Translations under genes and position numbers: made by a program
Shown here: one piece after another, positions 1-9,803 of the stretch
Layout of the letters: every line of letters starts with the position of its first letter
How positions within the stretch are numbered: the stretch's first letter is position 1
Notes under the pieces: generated by a model
What the model was told of the DNA's origin: nothing
The model's database searches: none
Seen by the model: the letters and a program-made list of their open reading frames with translations, nothing else
Assembly (NCBI GenBank): GCA_029378245.1
Contig: JARKIF010000007.1
Coordinates: 2,480,001-2,544,000 of the forward strand
Origin: Roridomyces roridus
Lineage: Eukaryota; Basidiomycota; Agaricomycetes; Agaricales; Mycenaceae
DNA: 64,000 nucleotides
Reading direction: 5' to 3'

Positions 1-1247
1 CTCCTCGTTCGCGAACTGAATGATCTTGCACCCGCGCTTTGTGGCCTGATTCACTGCCCCAGAAAGTCCGAAAAAATCGCGCTTTCCTGCGGTTCAAGGT
101 CGGGTAGTGGTCTTGGAAGCCATGAGGATAACTGACAGTGGTACACAGTAGCAGGCAGCGGCGACCCGTGCATTCGGTATGCGTGGGGCCATGACCATTT
201 CCCTCTGCATGGTTGAACTTTAGAGCGGATCAGACAGTGGTGGAGGGAGTGGGGCGTCGGAGGTAAGGTAAGTAGATGAGGTGGTCCGATAACTGTCTCG
301 ATGACGAGCGAGTAGTGCAGAAGTATCGGCGTCAAAGATCAAGGACTCCGTGAAAATCTCTGCAGCGTGAAGACCATGCTGCTGAATCTCCACCGATATA
401 TGAGCCGCTCTCCCTGGCACTGGCTTCCTTGAACGCAAGACCGATTTGAACGTTGAAATCAACTTGCCAAAGAAGCCCGTGGCAAATTGCCTCCCGAGCG
501 GAACAATCATGAACAGGAGAGCCGAAACGAACCTTTAGGATGGGAAAGCCAGCTGAGAACTTCAATTTGGAGGTGGGGTTCAACGTTGATTGATCGGCGG
601 CAATCAGAACTTGAACCTTTGAGATTCGCTGCAAGCTTCGCGGATCACGTCGAGATCACGGCAGTCGATGCGTCCCTTTTCCGCTCCTGCGCCCTGATGA
701 GGTGCGTCTGCGCAGACGATATTTCCGTTACCGATGTGCCTTTCAGCAGTAATTCCCCCCAAGTTCAACCGAATGAACGTTGAAACGCCCTAGCTCTTCG
801 GTTTTTCGTGCTTGGCTCGTGAATCCTCTTGTCCCTGACGTGTTTGAATAGAATGCAAACACCGATGTTTATTTGGCCCGAAGAACTCGCCGGTACTTGG
901 TTCTCGACAACTTCTCCCGGCACAGCATGTGTCGCCCCTCCGGCGATTTCTCTCTCCGCTGGGTACCAATGCACATGGGGCATATGTAGCACATTTTACC
1001 CATGCCAGTCAACGCATTGAATGCCAGACCCGGTGGCGAAACGTGGCGCGCAAAAAAATAAGCTTACGACGAAAGCCAATTAATCGCATGGGTATCGGTA
1101 TCGGAATGCCCGCCCTTTCCTCGGTTCCCGTTATACCCACTCGATGTAAACATCCGTCCGCCAACGTATCGGCCGGACTATGACCCACCATGATCGCAAC
1201 CTTGAAAATCGGGCAACGCGACTGACTACTCAGGAACGGGGTCAAGG
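1..1247. other. No confident gene
   Basis: I see no recognisable protein in this stretch. On the minus strand, around 640 down to 220, two open frames overlap and could be exons of a gene. Their hydrophobicity and composition match no family I know. The stretch ends at the TATA box of the following secreted-repeat gene. Confidence 0.4.
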
Positions 1248-1255
1248 TATAAATA
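1248..1255 (+). promoter_or_regulatory. TATA box of the secreted repeat-precursor gene
   Basis: TATAAATA lies 75 nt before the start codon at 1330. The spacing allows a short 5' leader, as for other highly expressed secreted genes in this window. It supports 1330, not the in-frame upstream codons that overlap the TATA box, as the start. Confidence 0.6.
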
Positions 1256-1329
1256 CCAGTCGAGTTGAGCTGGCAGACCTCATCCCATTCCTCATCCTCC
1301 CCTCTTCCCTCGTCCAAAAACAAATAATC

Positions 1330-2065
1330 ATGCGCATCGCTCTGATCCTCACTGCTCTTGCACTGGCCGCCAAGAGCGCACCGCTCGTTAGTCTTCCTTA
1401 CTCTAAACTCTTCACTAAACTCACCGCGGACATTGTCCTCCAGGGCGAGCTGGGTCCTTCCTCCTCCTCCGTGGATCTGGGCGTCGGCGAGCTACGAGAC
1501 TCGGCAATTGGGCATCTGGTTTGTTTTCCTCACCCTCTGGGAATTTCCGGTGGTTTCTGACGACCAATTGCGCAGCAGACTGACGGCGCCCCTCCGTGGA
1601 GACGAGTTGAGAGCTCCTCGATGGGCGAGCTGGAACTGGCGCCGGAGGTAGCCCACCATATGGTCCGTATATCAGATTTGGTTCCGTTATGTTTCCCGCT
1701 CATCTTGTAATCTCCAGCAAACTGCCGGCGCACCTCCGTGGAGGAGAGCTCCCTTGGTTGGCGAACCAGTGCCGGAGGTCGGCCACATGGTTAGTCCTAG
1801 TGCCTTCTTCCAAAAATACTGCGTCACTAATCCTTCGTTGCAGCAAACCGACGGCGCACCTCCGTGGAGGAGAGCTCCCTTGGTTGGCGAACCAGCTCCA
1901 CAAGTCGGCCACATGGTTAGTTCCTTCAAACCACAATGTTTTTCTTCATTTGCTCATCCTTTGCTACAGCAGACCGACGGCGCTCCACCGTGGAGACGGA
2001 CAAGTGCTACCGTCCCCGTCGAACACATGGAATCCAACCCGCCCACTTGGAAGCGCGCTGTCTAG
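1330..2065 (+). CDS. Secreted tandem-exon peptide precursor (Kex2-type repeats)
   Basis: I propose six exons: 1330-1386, 1444-1518, 1576-1662, 1718-1789, 1844-1915 and 1970-2065. They are joined by five 52-57 nt introns, all in phase 0, giving about 152 aa. Residues 1-18 form a signal peptide (MRIALILTALALAAKSAP). Exons 3-6 each begin Q-T-(D/A)-G-A-P-P-W-R-R, and exons 2-5 each end in -HL or -HM. Exons 4 and 5 are near-identical 24-residue units containing PLVGEP. The last exon ends P-P-T-W-K-R-A-V. The WRR and WKR sites are classic Kex2 (kexin) cleavage sites, so the product should be cut into several 20-27 residue peptides ending in PPW. This layout resembles fungal Kex2-processed repeat proteins, the class that includes pheromone-like and RiPP precursors. 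There is no CaaX box, so it is not a lipidated mating pheromone. I do not recognise the exact family. The exon model is inferred from splice signals and conserved repeat phase. Confidence 0.72.
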
Positions 2066-3028
2066 ACTCCCCATTATTTCAAAAGCCTCTCTTATTATTT
2101 TATCGCTCTTGCGTTATTTATGTGTGATGTATGCCTTCTTGTTCTACTTACGTAGTCTACTCTATCCACATAGTAGCCAAATACAATTGCTAATCTCTTG
2201 CACCCCTCGAATGTATCATAAAGTCGCGGGGAGAAGTCGCCGCATTGATAATCCGGAGAATACTCACGGCGACGACGGAGCCGATGCATATGCACCAGTC
2301 CATTCCGTCTAATCATCGGGGCAGTAAAGCCTCATGATGCCCACACCGATGCGATCCGCGCCATAACCCGTCAATCGTTCCTGGTGTCGTTCAAGTTCCG
2401 GAGGAAGTCAGGCAGTGGTCAGGTATGAATCGAGGATGTTAATCCAATGGGTACGTTGAGCGCGTATCTGAACTCTTACATGGAATTGTTTCGCCCGCTC
2501 CAATCCAACTTCAATATGCAACATGCGGTCCGACGTTTACTATTGCATGTACTACTTCCATAGGATAGCGCTTCCCGCTTAGTATTTCTCTCACCAAAAT
2601 CTGAACTCGGCATCAACGTGTGAATCGAACCATCAAATTGATGCAACGGACCAAATCCTGATGCGTGCCAACATCAGCGACCAAACAGACGCGTCATCTC
2701 TTGGCTCAAACGACCAACATGCACGATGGGCCGACCAATGAGCCAGCGGAGCGCCTCGGAGCGCTCACAATGAGTCACATCTTTTGTCTCCACCGACAGC
2801 GTGCCAAGCGCTTACGGGAATTCTACGCGAATCGCGACACAGCTGCCACTGGAAGGGAAAGGTCGGCGCGGCACCCATGCATACACATGCCTCGGTGCAT
2901 TATCAACGTAAATCCTCGCTGATCCGCTGTTGACCATTCGAGACTGGAGCGTTGCATGGCAACTCGTTGGAGTCCTGGTGGAGTCTTTGTGGGGCATCAC
3001 CCTTCGAGAATGAAGCGATCGAAGTATG
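2066..3028. other. Intergenic, no gene seen
   Basis: Between the repeat-precursor gene and the protease gene I see only short random frames and no domain. The 5' part is probably the 3' UTR and terminator of the precursor gene. The 3' end carries the protease promoter. Confidence 0.5.
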
Positions 3029-3036
3029 TATAAAAA
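3029..3036 (+). promoter_or_regulatory. TATA box of the aspartic protease gene
   Basis: TATAAAAA lies 53 nt before the ATG at 3089. The in-frame ATG at 3026 overlaps the TATA box, so it cannot be the translation start. This decides the start choice. Confidence 0.65.
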
Positions 3037-3088
3037 CCTTCTCTCTTTTTCCACCATCCTCACTGACCGACTCACCACATTCCTTACC

Positions 3089-4663
3089 ATGTTCAACAAA
3101 GCGACCCTCCTTTACGCTGTTACGCTCGCAGTCTCCGCCGCTGCCATCCCCACGCCGACTCCTGTTACCCCTGCTCCCGGAGCTGCTATCCCCCTGCGCC
3201 GCCGTGGCGCCCTTACCACCCCTGAGGGTGTCTTCGACTTTGACAAGGCCGTTGCCGCCAATGTCGCCACCGTCAACAAGCATCGGCAGAACCTCATGAA
3301 CCTGAAGGCGAATAAGGGTATTGAGGCCTTCCCTATCGTGCGTTTTATCATCTTTTCTTCTTCTGCGGCGTTCCGAACGCGTTTTCCAGGGTGCGGCGAT
3401 CAAAGAGCTTGCTGCGCTGCCCGTGGATGTCGCCGAACGCCTGAAATCTAGCATCAAAAAACGCCAGGAGGAGTCACTCACCGACGAGGAGGACGATACG
3501 GAGTGGGCTGGGTCGATTTCTGTCGGCACGCCCGACCAGAAGTTCCTTATCGACTTTGACAGTGCGTGTCGGGGTTTTTTTTTTCACTTTGAATCCTTCT
3601 AATTAGATGTGTAGCTGGCTCCTCAGATCTGTGGTTCCCGAACGCCGAGTGCTCGAGCTCGACGTGCAGCCCGAAGAGCAAATACGACGCCGACTCGTCG
3701 TCCACCTCTGACAGCAAGAGCGGCTCGTTTTCCATCCAATACGGCGACGGCTCCACCGTCAGTGGTCCCGTCTTCACCGATACGGGTGCGTTTCATTCCA
3801 ATTCTCGGTCTACTCCTCACTCATCCGTTTGCAGTCACCGTCGCCGGCATCACCGCCAAGACCCAAACTTTCAGCGCCGTGACGACCCTCTCCTCGAGCT
3901 TCGCCGACGATCCGATTGACGGCATCCTCGGCATGGCCTATCCCTCCATCTCCAACCTCAACGTCGACCCCTTCTTCGTCAACGCCAACAAGGCTGGCTC
4001 TACCGGCGCAAACCAGTTCGGATTCTACCTCGCCAGTAGCGGCTCGGAATTGTACCTCGGTGGCACGCAGTCGGACAAGTACTCGGGGGATATCGAGTTC
4101 AACAAGATTGATACGAGCACTGGGTTCTGGCAGACCACTGGTGCGAGTGTGCTTGTTGGCGGGAAGAGTGTTGGGGATAGCTTTGACGCCATTATCGACT
4201 CTGGAACGACGCTCGCGTACGTCCTGCGGTTTTCGTTTCTTGATTGCGTACCGACGTTGAAATGATTTTTCAGCTACGGCCCTCCTGACGCTGTCAAGGC
4301 CCTCTACGACGCCATCCCCGGCTCGAGCGTCTACGACCAAGACCAGGGTACGCTCTTTTATCCTCCGTCTCCCACATCCGTAGCTCATCCAATTTTTTTT
4401 TAGGTCTGTACTCCTTACCCTGCGACTCCCCGCCCGAAGTCAGCTTCAAATGGGGTTCAAGCGGCAAGGAATGGGCCATATCTTCGCACAACATCAACCT
4501 GGGCACTACATCCTCCGGGTCGTCGGATTGTGTTGGTGCGATTGGTGGCCAGGATCTTGGGCTCGGGGACGGGGTTTGGCTGCTCGGAGATGCGTTCATG
4601 AAGAATGTGTATACTGTGTTTGATTTCGATCAGGATGCGGTTGGATTTGCTGAGTTGGCTTGA
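3089..4663 (+). CDS. Secreted pepsin-like aspartic protease (family A1)
   Basis: Six exons (3089-3337, 3390-3561, 3615-3785, 3835-4216, 4274-4347, 4404-4663) join in frame to 435 aa. Residues 1-20 are a signal peptide. A propeptide follows and ends at a dibasic KKR in SSIKKRQEES. The first catalytic motif, DFDTGSSDLW, is split by intron 2 between the two bases of the Thr codon. The flap motif is YGDGSTVSG. The second catalytic motif is AIIDSGTTLAYGPP. The C-terminus (WLLGDAFMKNVYTVFDFD) is typical of the family. Both active-site Asp residues are present, so the enzyme should be an active extracellular or vacuolar endopeptidase of acid pH. Length and intron pattern fit Agaricomycete A1 proteases such as polyporopepsin-like enzymes. 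No lesion is seen. Confidence 0.95.
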
Positions 4664-4766
4664 GAATGGAGGAATGAGGAGTGGACGCTGACGAGTACCT
4701 TAGTTGTATGTACTAATCGGATACCCGCCACCACATCTAGTGTAGATGAGTCAATCAAGCATATTT

Positions 4767-6029
4767 TATGGAAGGTCGGACACTCAAGCTGATGTTGATG
4801 GACATCGCTTGCCGTTTTTGGTAGCCAGCTCCGGAAAACAGCTGATTGCCGAGTGCCGTTGATATAAATCAGGCCGCCGATGATCCTGCAATCCTGGCTG
4901 TTGCGGGTTGGTTGCGGGGCGGACCAGAAGCTAATTGGCGTATGCACTGGAGGTATTCGGCTTGATAGGTGGTGGCCAATTTGGAAATGCACTCCAAATA
5001 GTGCCAAAACCTCAGCGTATGGAGACTCGAGAGCGACTACGCAATGCTACATTTTATCCTCGTCCGCGGCTAGTATCTTGGCTGTCACCAGAGAAACATT
5101 GTGGCCGTGGACGAAACTGAATCGGAAGGCACAGGTGGATTCAAAATTGATTCAAAGTGATCGTTTGAACAGGCCAAGACAGGCCAGAGCCCGAGTCTGC
5201 CCGAGTCCGTTCGGAGTCCACCCAAAGCAAGCGGGCAGCAGGGAAAGGCATGTAGGGTAGGAATGTTACATCGAGGCTGCCAAGCTCGCGCGGGAGACTG
5301 CAGCTTTTCGTGCCGTCCGAATATGAATCCCCCACGGACGGGGAAAGGCCCGTGGAAGGAATGCTAGGAGAGACAAAGGAGAGAAGCGGATTGCAGGTCG
5401 GGTTCAACTCGCCTTTTGGAACTCGAGCTTACGACCGGCTCGTAGATGTTTTGCAAGAAGCTGGAATAACGTCGGCTAGGTTTTTTGTACGCTTCTTCGC
5501 CTTGGTTTATAAATTGAAGTTGATCAGTTTGACAGACTGGTCACTGGCCTCTTCATCGAATGGATCCCATGGATATTTGGCTACGATCCCAAGAACAACC
5601 ACGGCACAGACAAATTTACCATCGTAGGAACAGGGGAAACGCACCTGAGCCATCGAGGAGATGGCGGCTGTAGGCCCAGTGCGAAAGGATTTTGAAGAAT
5701 GGATACAGGGTGCCACGGACGCGCGGGGTGAGTAATCGAGTGCCGTGTGCAATTTTGTCGGTATGTTCATGGGTTAAATTTGAGCAGCGTGTACCATCAT
5801 GTATGCCGTCAAGTTTTGACCATCGTCAGCTGGCGGCCCTCAAGCCTCTGACCAACCATATACCTCGTTTCCGGAGATGCCGTACCCGGCCGATCGCGCC
5901 TGAGCAAGAGGATGCTCCGGGTTGTGATCCTCATCGAGGGCATTCGGCAATCGATGAAACTTCGGAGATAACTACTAAAAACGGCAAGCGACGTCCATCA
6001 CCATCAGCTTGAGTGTCCGACCTTCCATA
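4767..6029. mobile_element. 1.26-kb TIR transposon, non-autonomous
   Basis: The left end (TATGGAAGGTCGGACACTCA from 4767) recurs as the reverse complement ending at 6029. The first ~55 bp are nearly perfect and weaker pairing extends to about 100 bp. Both ends are flanked by ATATTT (4761-4766 and 6030-6035), a possible 6-bp target duplication; a TA duplication with TIR TGGAAGG is the alternative. No transposase is visible. One inner frame (5310-5627) has no recognisable domain. The superfamily is unresolved. Confidence 0.82.
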
Positions 6030-6053
6030 ATATTTTGTTAAAATTTGAAGGCT

Positions 6054-6520
6054 CAAGGGGGCATCGGGATCGGAATTTCGGATATAGGGTCGAAAAGTTT
6101 TTTTCGACCCTGGCTGGACCCCCCCCCCCCCCCCCCCCCCCCACCCCCCTCCCCTCCTATATAAGGCAGATCATTCCCACGATCATGTGATTTACCAGCG
6201 GTCCGAGCAATCCGCGGCTCCCAACCATAGGAAAAATATGTATTACAAACTTATTAGAGGACCCCAGTGTCAATTAGACCCATCTCATGTGTACTTGAGC
6301 AATGATACACTTGTTGTCTGTGGCAATGTCTTGTGAGAGTCGATGAGACTGGCAGCTGTATTATGTAATATATCAGTCCCGATTTGGAAATTTCAATCAA
6401 GAGTGTCCAATATGCTCCAAAACACATTTACTAATATACATATAGAAATTTTTTTCGAGCCCTCTCGGGACCCCCCCCCCCCCTCCCCCGGTACGAAATT
6501 TCGATCCCGGTACCCCCTTG
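6054..6520. mobile_element. hAT-like MITE with long poly-C tracts
   Basis: TIRs of about 27 bp start CAAGGGGGCATCGGGATCG on the left and, reverse-complemented, CAAGGGGGTACCGGGATCG on the right. The exact 8-bp duplication TGAAGGCT flanks both sides (6046-6053 and 6521-6528). An 8-bp duplication is the hAT hallmark. The arms contain a C24 run (6119-6142) and a C13 run (6471-6483), each preceded by a similar T-run/TCGA motif. There is no coding capacity. It sits 24 bp from the previous element. Confidence 0.8.
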
Positions 6521-6528
6521 TGAAGGCT

Positions 6529-7379
6529 TTTGAATAGGTATCATGTAAGGGGTGAGCTCGGAGTCCGAAACGCGAACCGGTCCTCCGCGATCCAGCCATC
6601 GTCCCGCGCAGCACCCAGAAATAAGTAAGATTTTCTGTATCAGCGGAGCGAGCTTCACGCCTGGGTCTGTCAGACGTGTTGACAAACAGATTGTCGCACT
6701 GAGATCTTCGATTGGGGGTAGGGGTTCGTAAAGATTGCCTCAAGCTTTGCCACCTTGAATTTGTCCCTGAACTCGAAGCGTCGGTGAGCTGATGAGTATA
6801 TAAGATGCTCTGGGGAGGTCTGAGGTGCGTGACATGGTATTTCAAAGCGGCACGACAGGGAGGAATGGTTCTCACAGGAGGCTATGATACCTGAACTAAC
6901 TTTCAATGTCAGCGCTGCTGTAAGGACGTTGGCGCGCTGGCAACTCTGTGTGCCTCGGCAGGGAAGACGTCGATCCACGTTGGAGGATTCTATTGTCGTC
7001 ATCCTTTGCCTGTGCCACGTAGTTAAGCTCCAGGGGTTACGCTGGGAGCAGCGGGGGATGGGCAGACGAGGAAGGCGGTTCGTATTTCAGGGGTACTGTA
7101 GTCTGTCAGCTGGGCCAATAGTGCCGAGTTATCCCGTCAGGCGCGTACTCATTGTCTTTCCAGTAGGGAAAGGGAAAGAATCAAATACGAAGCGGAGAGC
7201 ACAGAGATTTTTTTTTTTGAGGTTAGTCGCTGCCCACAAGTATAGTACATCTAAGTGGAACGTGAACTCGTGACCCGGCAGTAAACAAGTGTCGTACGCA
7301 CAGATGAATCAAGAACTTTGAGCGAAGAGTGCTGCGACACTGGGGAATCCAAGAAAGTAAACACCGGAGCGCGTCGTTC
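6529..7379. other. Intergenic, no gene seen
   Basis: No protein family is recognised. From about 7140 onward the sequence resembles the 3' flank of the third MYND copy (about 56200-56380), so the duplicated block includes downstream non-coding sequence. Confidence 0.5.
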
Positions 7380-8361
7380 CTAGGTCGATTCTTGCGATGC
7401 TGAGTTTAAGAACCGTGAGCAGGGAAATTTAGGTTGATCTACGAAACGCGTACACTGCCCATCACCATCCTCAGCAAAAGAGTCGATGGTTCGCTGCAAG
7501 AGCACCTCAAATTGTTCTGGATGGTCCACGAGATACTGCTTAGCTTGCTTACTCTCCTTCCGCGGCAGGGCATATGGGCCTTTGACGCCCGTACCGTGAT
7601 TGATCATCATTGCTATCATATTCTCCGCCACTGTGGGCGGAGGTGCATTCCCGTTGAGTGTGGCCACGAGCTGTGCAGCTGGCCTGTGACGCAGGAGGAG
7701 CCTCTTGGAGCCATCCGGGGACCGAATCTCCGTGAAGATCCAAGCGGCTCCAGACGGATTGACGATGCGGAGCTTCATCTTCGTGGCCCACTCGCCCATC
7801 TCTTGCACCAAGTCTTCCGTCGGCTCGTTCGTTACAGTGCCGAGATCGGACATGTCAAGGAGCTGAATACTGTGAAAGCGGAATATCTGGAGGTGATTTT
7901 CCGTTCCTGGAGGATCTCGCAGACGCAACGTGAGGAGGATGAACTTGCTCTCGATGTATTCCACATCCGCATGGCCGCGCAAGGCTATCAAGTGTAGATG
8001 AGCTTGCTGTACTGACACTCTGGCGCAAACCAAACGCACCATGATCCGATATACACTCGTAGAGTGAAGAACCCATCTCCTGCCATCGCGCGAATTCTGC
8101 CGAGAGCGGACCGTCCAAAGCAGCCTTGGCAATCAGTCGTTTACAGCGTGGTTTGTGGCGCGGCCAGTCTGCGCGCTGACAGGATACGCTCTGAGCGATC
8201 ACCGATAAGTTACGAAAAAACCTCGGTGAAATTTTTTCAAGACTCACGCACTAAGATGCGGCTCTGCATTTAGCGCAGACCTTCATGCTGGAGCCCGTCA
8301 GCCTGGTCTTCGGACAGGATTCCTGATAGCAGAAAAAGTCATCGTCGGACTTGAGCTTCAT
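7380..8361 (-). pseudogene. MYND-finger protein, copy 1, in-frame stop in the finger
   Basis: The model is exons 8361-8248, 8190-8040 and 8011-7380, 299 codons in total, the same as the intact third copy at 56386-57362. The N-terminus carries the zinc ligands of a MYND finger (CAKCR, then CQRADWPRHKPRC). The tail of about 200 residues has no family I recognise. In the finger, the Tyr codon of the conserved S-Y-C is TAG (8251-8253), just before the first intron, so the product would end near residue 37. MYND fingers bind proline-rich partner peptides. The gene lies head to head with an F-box gene, as in the second copy. It is either a pseudogene or a nonsense allele; a base-call error is possible. 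Confidence 0.75.
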
Positions 8362-8620
8362 GGAGGCAAAATGGCAAGATGCGTGGCTTTGTACAGATTT
8401 GGTCGGGTCGCCAAGAAGAAGCAGCAAAGCAGCGTTGAGCAACGGTTGGGACGTAATCGAATAACTCGGCACGGTGGATACTTGGACCAGACAGCAAACA
8501 GACAGGAATCCTGCTGAGGCTCCGCTGAGAACATGGAGGAAGGAAACAAGATGGGACACCAATTGCCAATTGATGTCGTCAGCCGACCTTGATCCGGCCA
8601 CTCCTTCCTCCGAACCCTTC

Positions 8621-9200
8621 ATGTCGTTCTCTGCCAATCACACAGATTCACAGTCACATCCGTGCCTATCTCACAGAGATACAAGCCAAGATTCACGCCC
8701 TGGAGTCCCTGCTTGCAGTCCTTCACGCCGAAGAACGCGCAGTTCGGGCCAGTGATGGCCCGTAGGGCCCTATTTCGACCCTCTCCGACCGATAGGGCCC
8801 TATTAGGCCCTACAGCCCTATTATAGGGCCCCCGGCATAGGGCCCTATCTGAGGCTATTTCCCAAAATGGAAATGATCCAAACACCATCGGTTGGTGACG
8901 GTTGGTCTCTTCGTAAGTCTTGACCAATAAGGATTCGATTTCTCAGCCTACCAGTGCATTAGATGAGTGCCTTGAGCTTGGAAACCACTTCTCTGTGGCC
9001 CAACACCCAACCATGCAAGGAGACCGGCGTTCGGCAGGGTGTGATCCGGGTTTGATGGGATCAATAGGGCCTAGCTAGGGCCTACTGCTTGACCTCAGAC
9101 TTGATAGGGCCCTATCGGATAGGGCCCTATTTCCCTAGGGCCATCACTGGTTCGGGCAATTCTCCTCTACTTACTTATCCCTTCGACATACCTACCGACG
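8621..9200 (+). pseudogene. F-box gene 5' fragment split by a MITE
   Basis: The start region and the coding sequence up to 8749 match the F-box gene at 22789: the peptide IQAKI, then LAVLHAEERAVRA. The match resumes after the MITE at 9150 (YLLIPSTYLPTE, compared with YPVDTLPTDV in the other copy). After about 9200 similarity stops and peptidase-like sequence begins, so only roughly the first 50 codons survive. The reading frame is also shifted near 8640. It is clearly dead. Confidence 0.8.
8750..9149. mobile_element. hAT-like MITE inside F-box1
   Basis: The 400-bp element begins CAGTGATGGCCC and ends with its complement GGGCCATCACTG. The target duplication GTTCGGGC flanks it exactly (8742-8749, 9150-9157). 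The paralogous empty site in the other F-box gene reads GTTCGTGC near 22895, which confirms the insertion. Subterminal regions hold about six copies of the palindrome ATAGGGCCCTAT, probable transposase-binding sites. It has no coding capacity. Confidence 0.9.
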
Positions 9201-9209
9201 GAGTCGGAC

Positions 9210-9480
9210 GGACGGCAACTTCTTTTTGCGCACCTTATAATTACATGGCGGGTCGTCGAATGAGCAGGATATTGTTTCCACACCGGAGAGTACTCATGAA
9301 CCAATTCCAGGCGTACCGACGGGAACCGTTGCGCAGGATACGAGTAACGCGGAAGATATCCGATAGTTGTTGGATGAGCGGTTGGTTCGAGCCCTACTTA
9401 GCTCCATTCGACGTCTGAACGCTAATACTACTTATTGCCTATGGGGTTCAGCCTCGTTAAAGCCTCGTTTTTATGATCTA
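9210..9480 (+). pseudogene. 3'-end fragment of the TAP-like peptidase
   Basis: About 9210-9375 aligns by eye with the last exon of the peptidase at 28254-28456. Shared features are the segments encoding a Ser-Asn-Glu-Gln-like stretch, IPGAY and the final DI(R)-stop. Weak similarity continues into the 3' flank to about 9480. It is fused directly to the F-box1 remnant, so it marks a deletion or recombination junction between duplicated units. Confidence 0.65.
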
Positions 9481-9803
9481 GACCCACTCTGCGGCCCGGC
9501 CGATGAACTCGTGAGAGGCCAGACAATCTGCGCCCAACGATCGCGCCAACATCCCGAGAATCTAACGGTACCAGATTGTTGTATTCGCCCTGATCAAAAG
9601 GGATCTCTTTGTCGGCGACACCTTTTTCTTTGGGGTTGGAAGAGATTTGAGGGGATTCGTCGGGTTCGCTGTGCTTTCAGAACCCCAGAATGGCAACGAG
9701 TTCTTGGTTATGTCATTGTCTTGGGAATCCGCTGCTCTTTATCTCTTTGTCCTCTACCCTCATCCTCTCCCTCTCTCAAAACGCGAAGAAACAGCTTACA
9801 AGA

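Noticed and set aside
1330..2065. Lipidated mating pheromone precursor
   Set aside because: It has a signal peptide and no C-terminal CaaX motif, so it uses the secretory pathway and not the farnesylation route.
3810..4388. 192-codon minus-strand frame over the aspartic protease
   Set aside because: Antisense shadow of GC-rich exons that encode clear A1 protease motifs.
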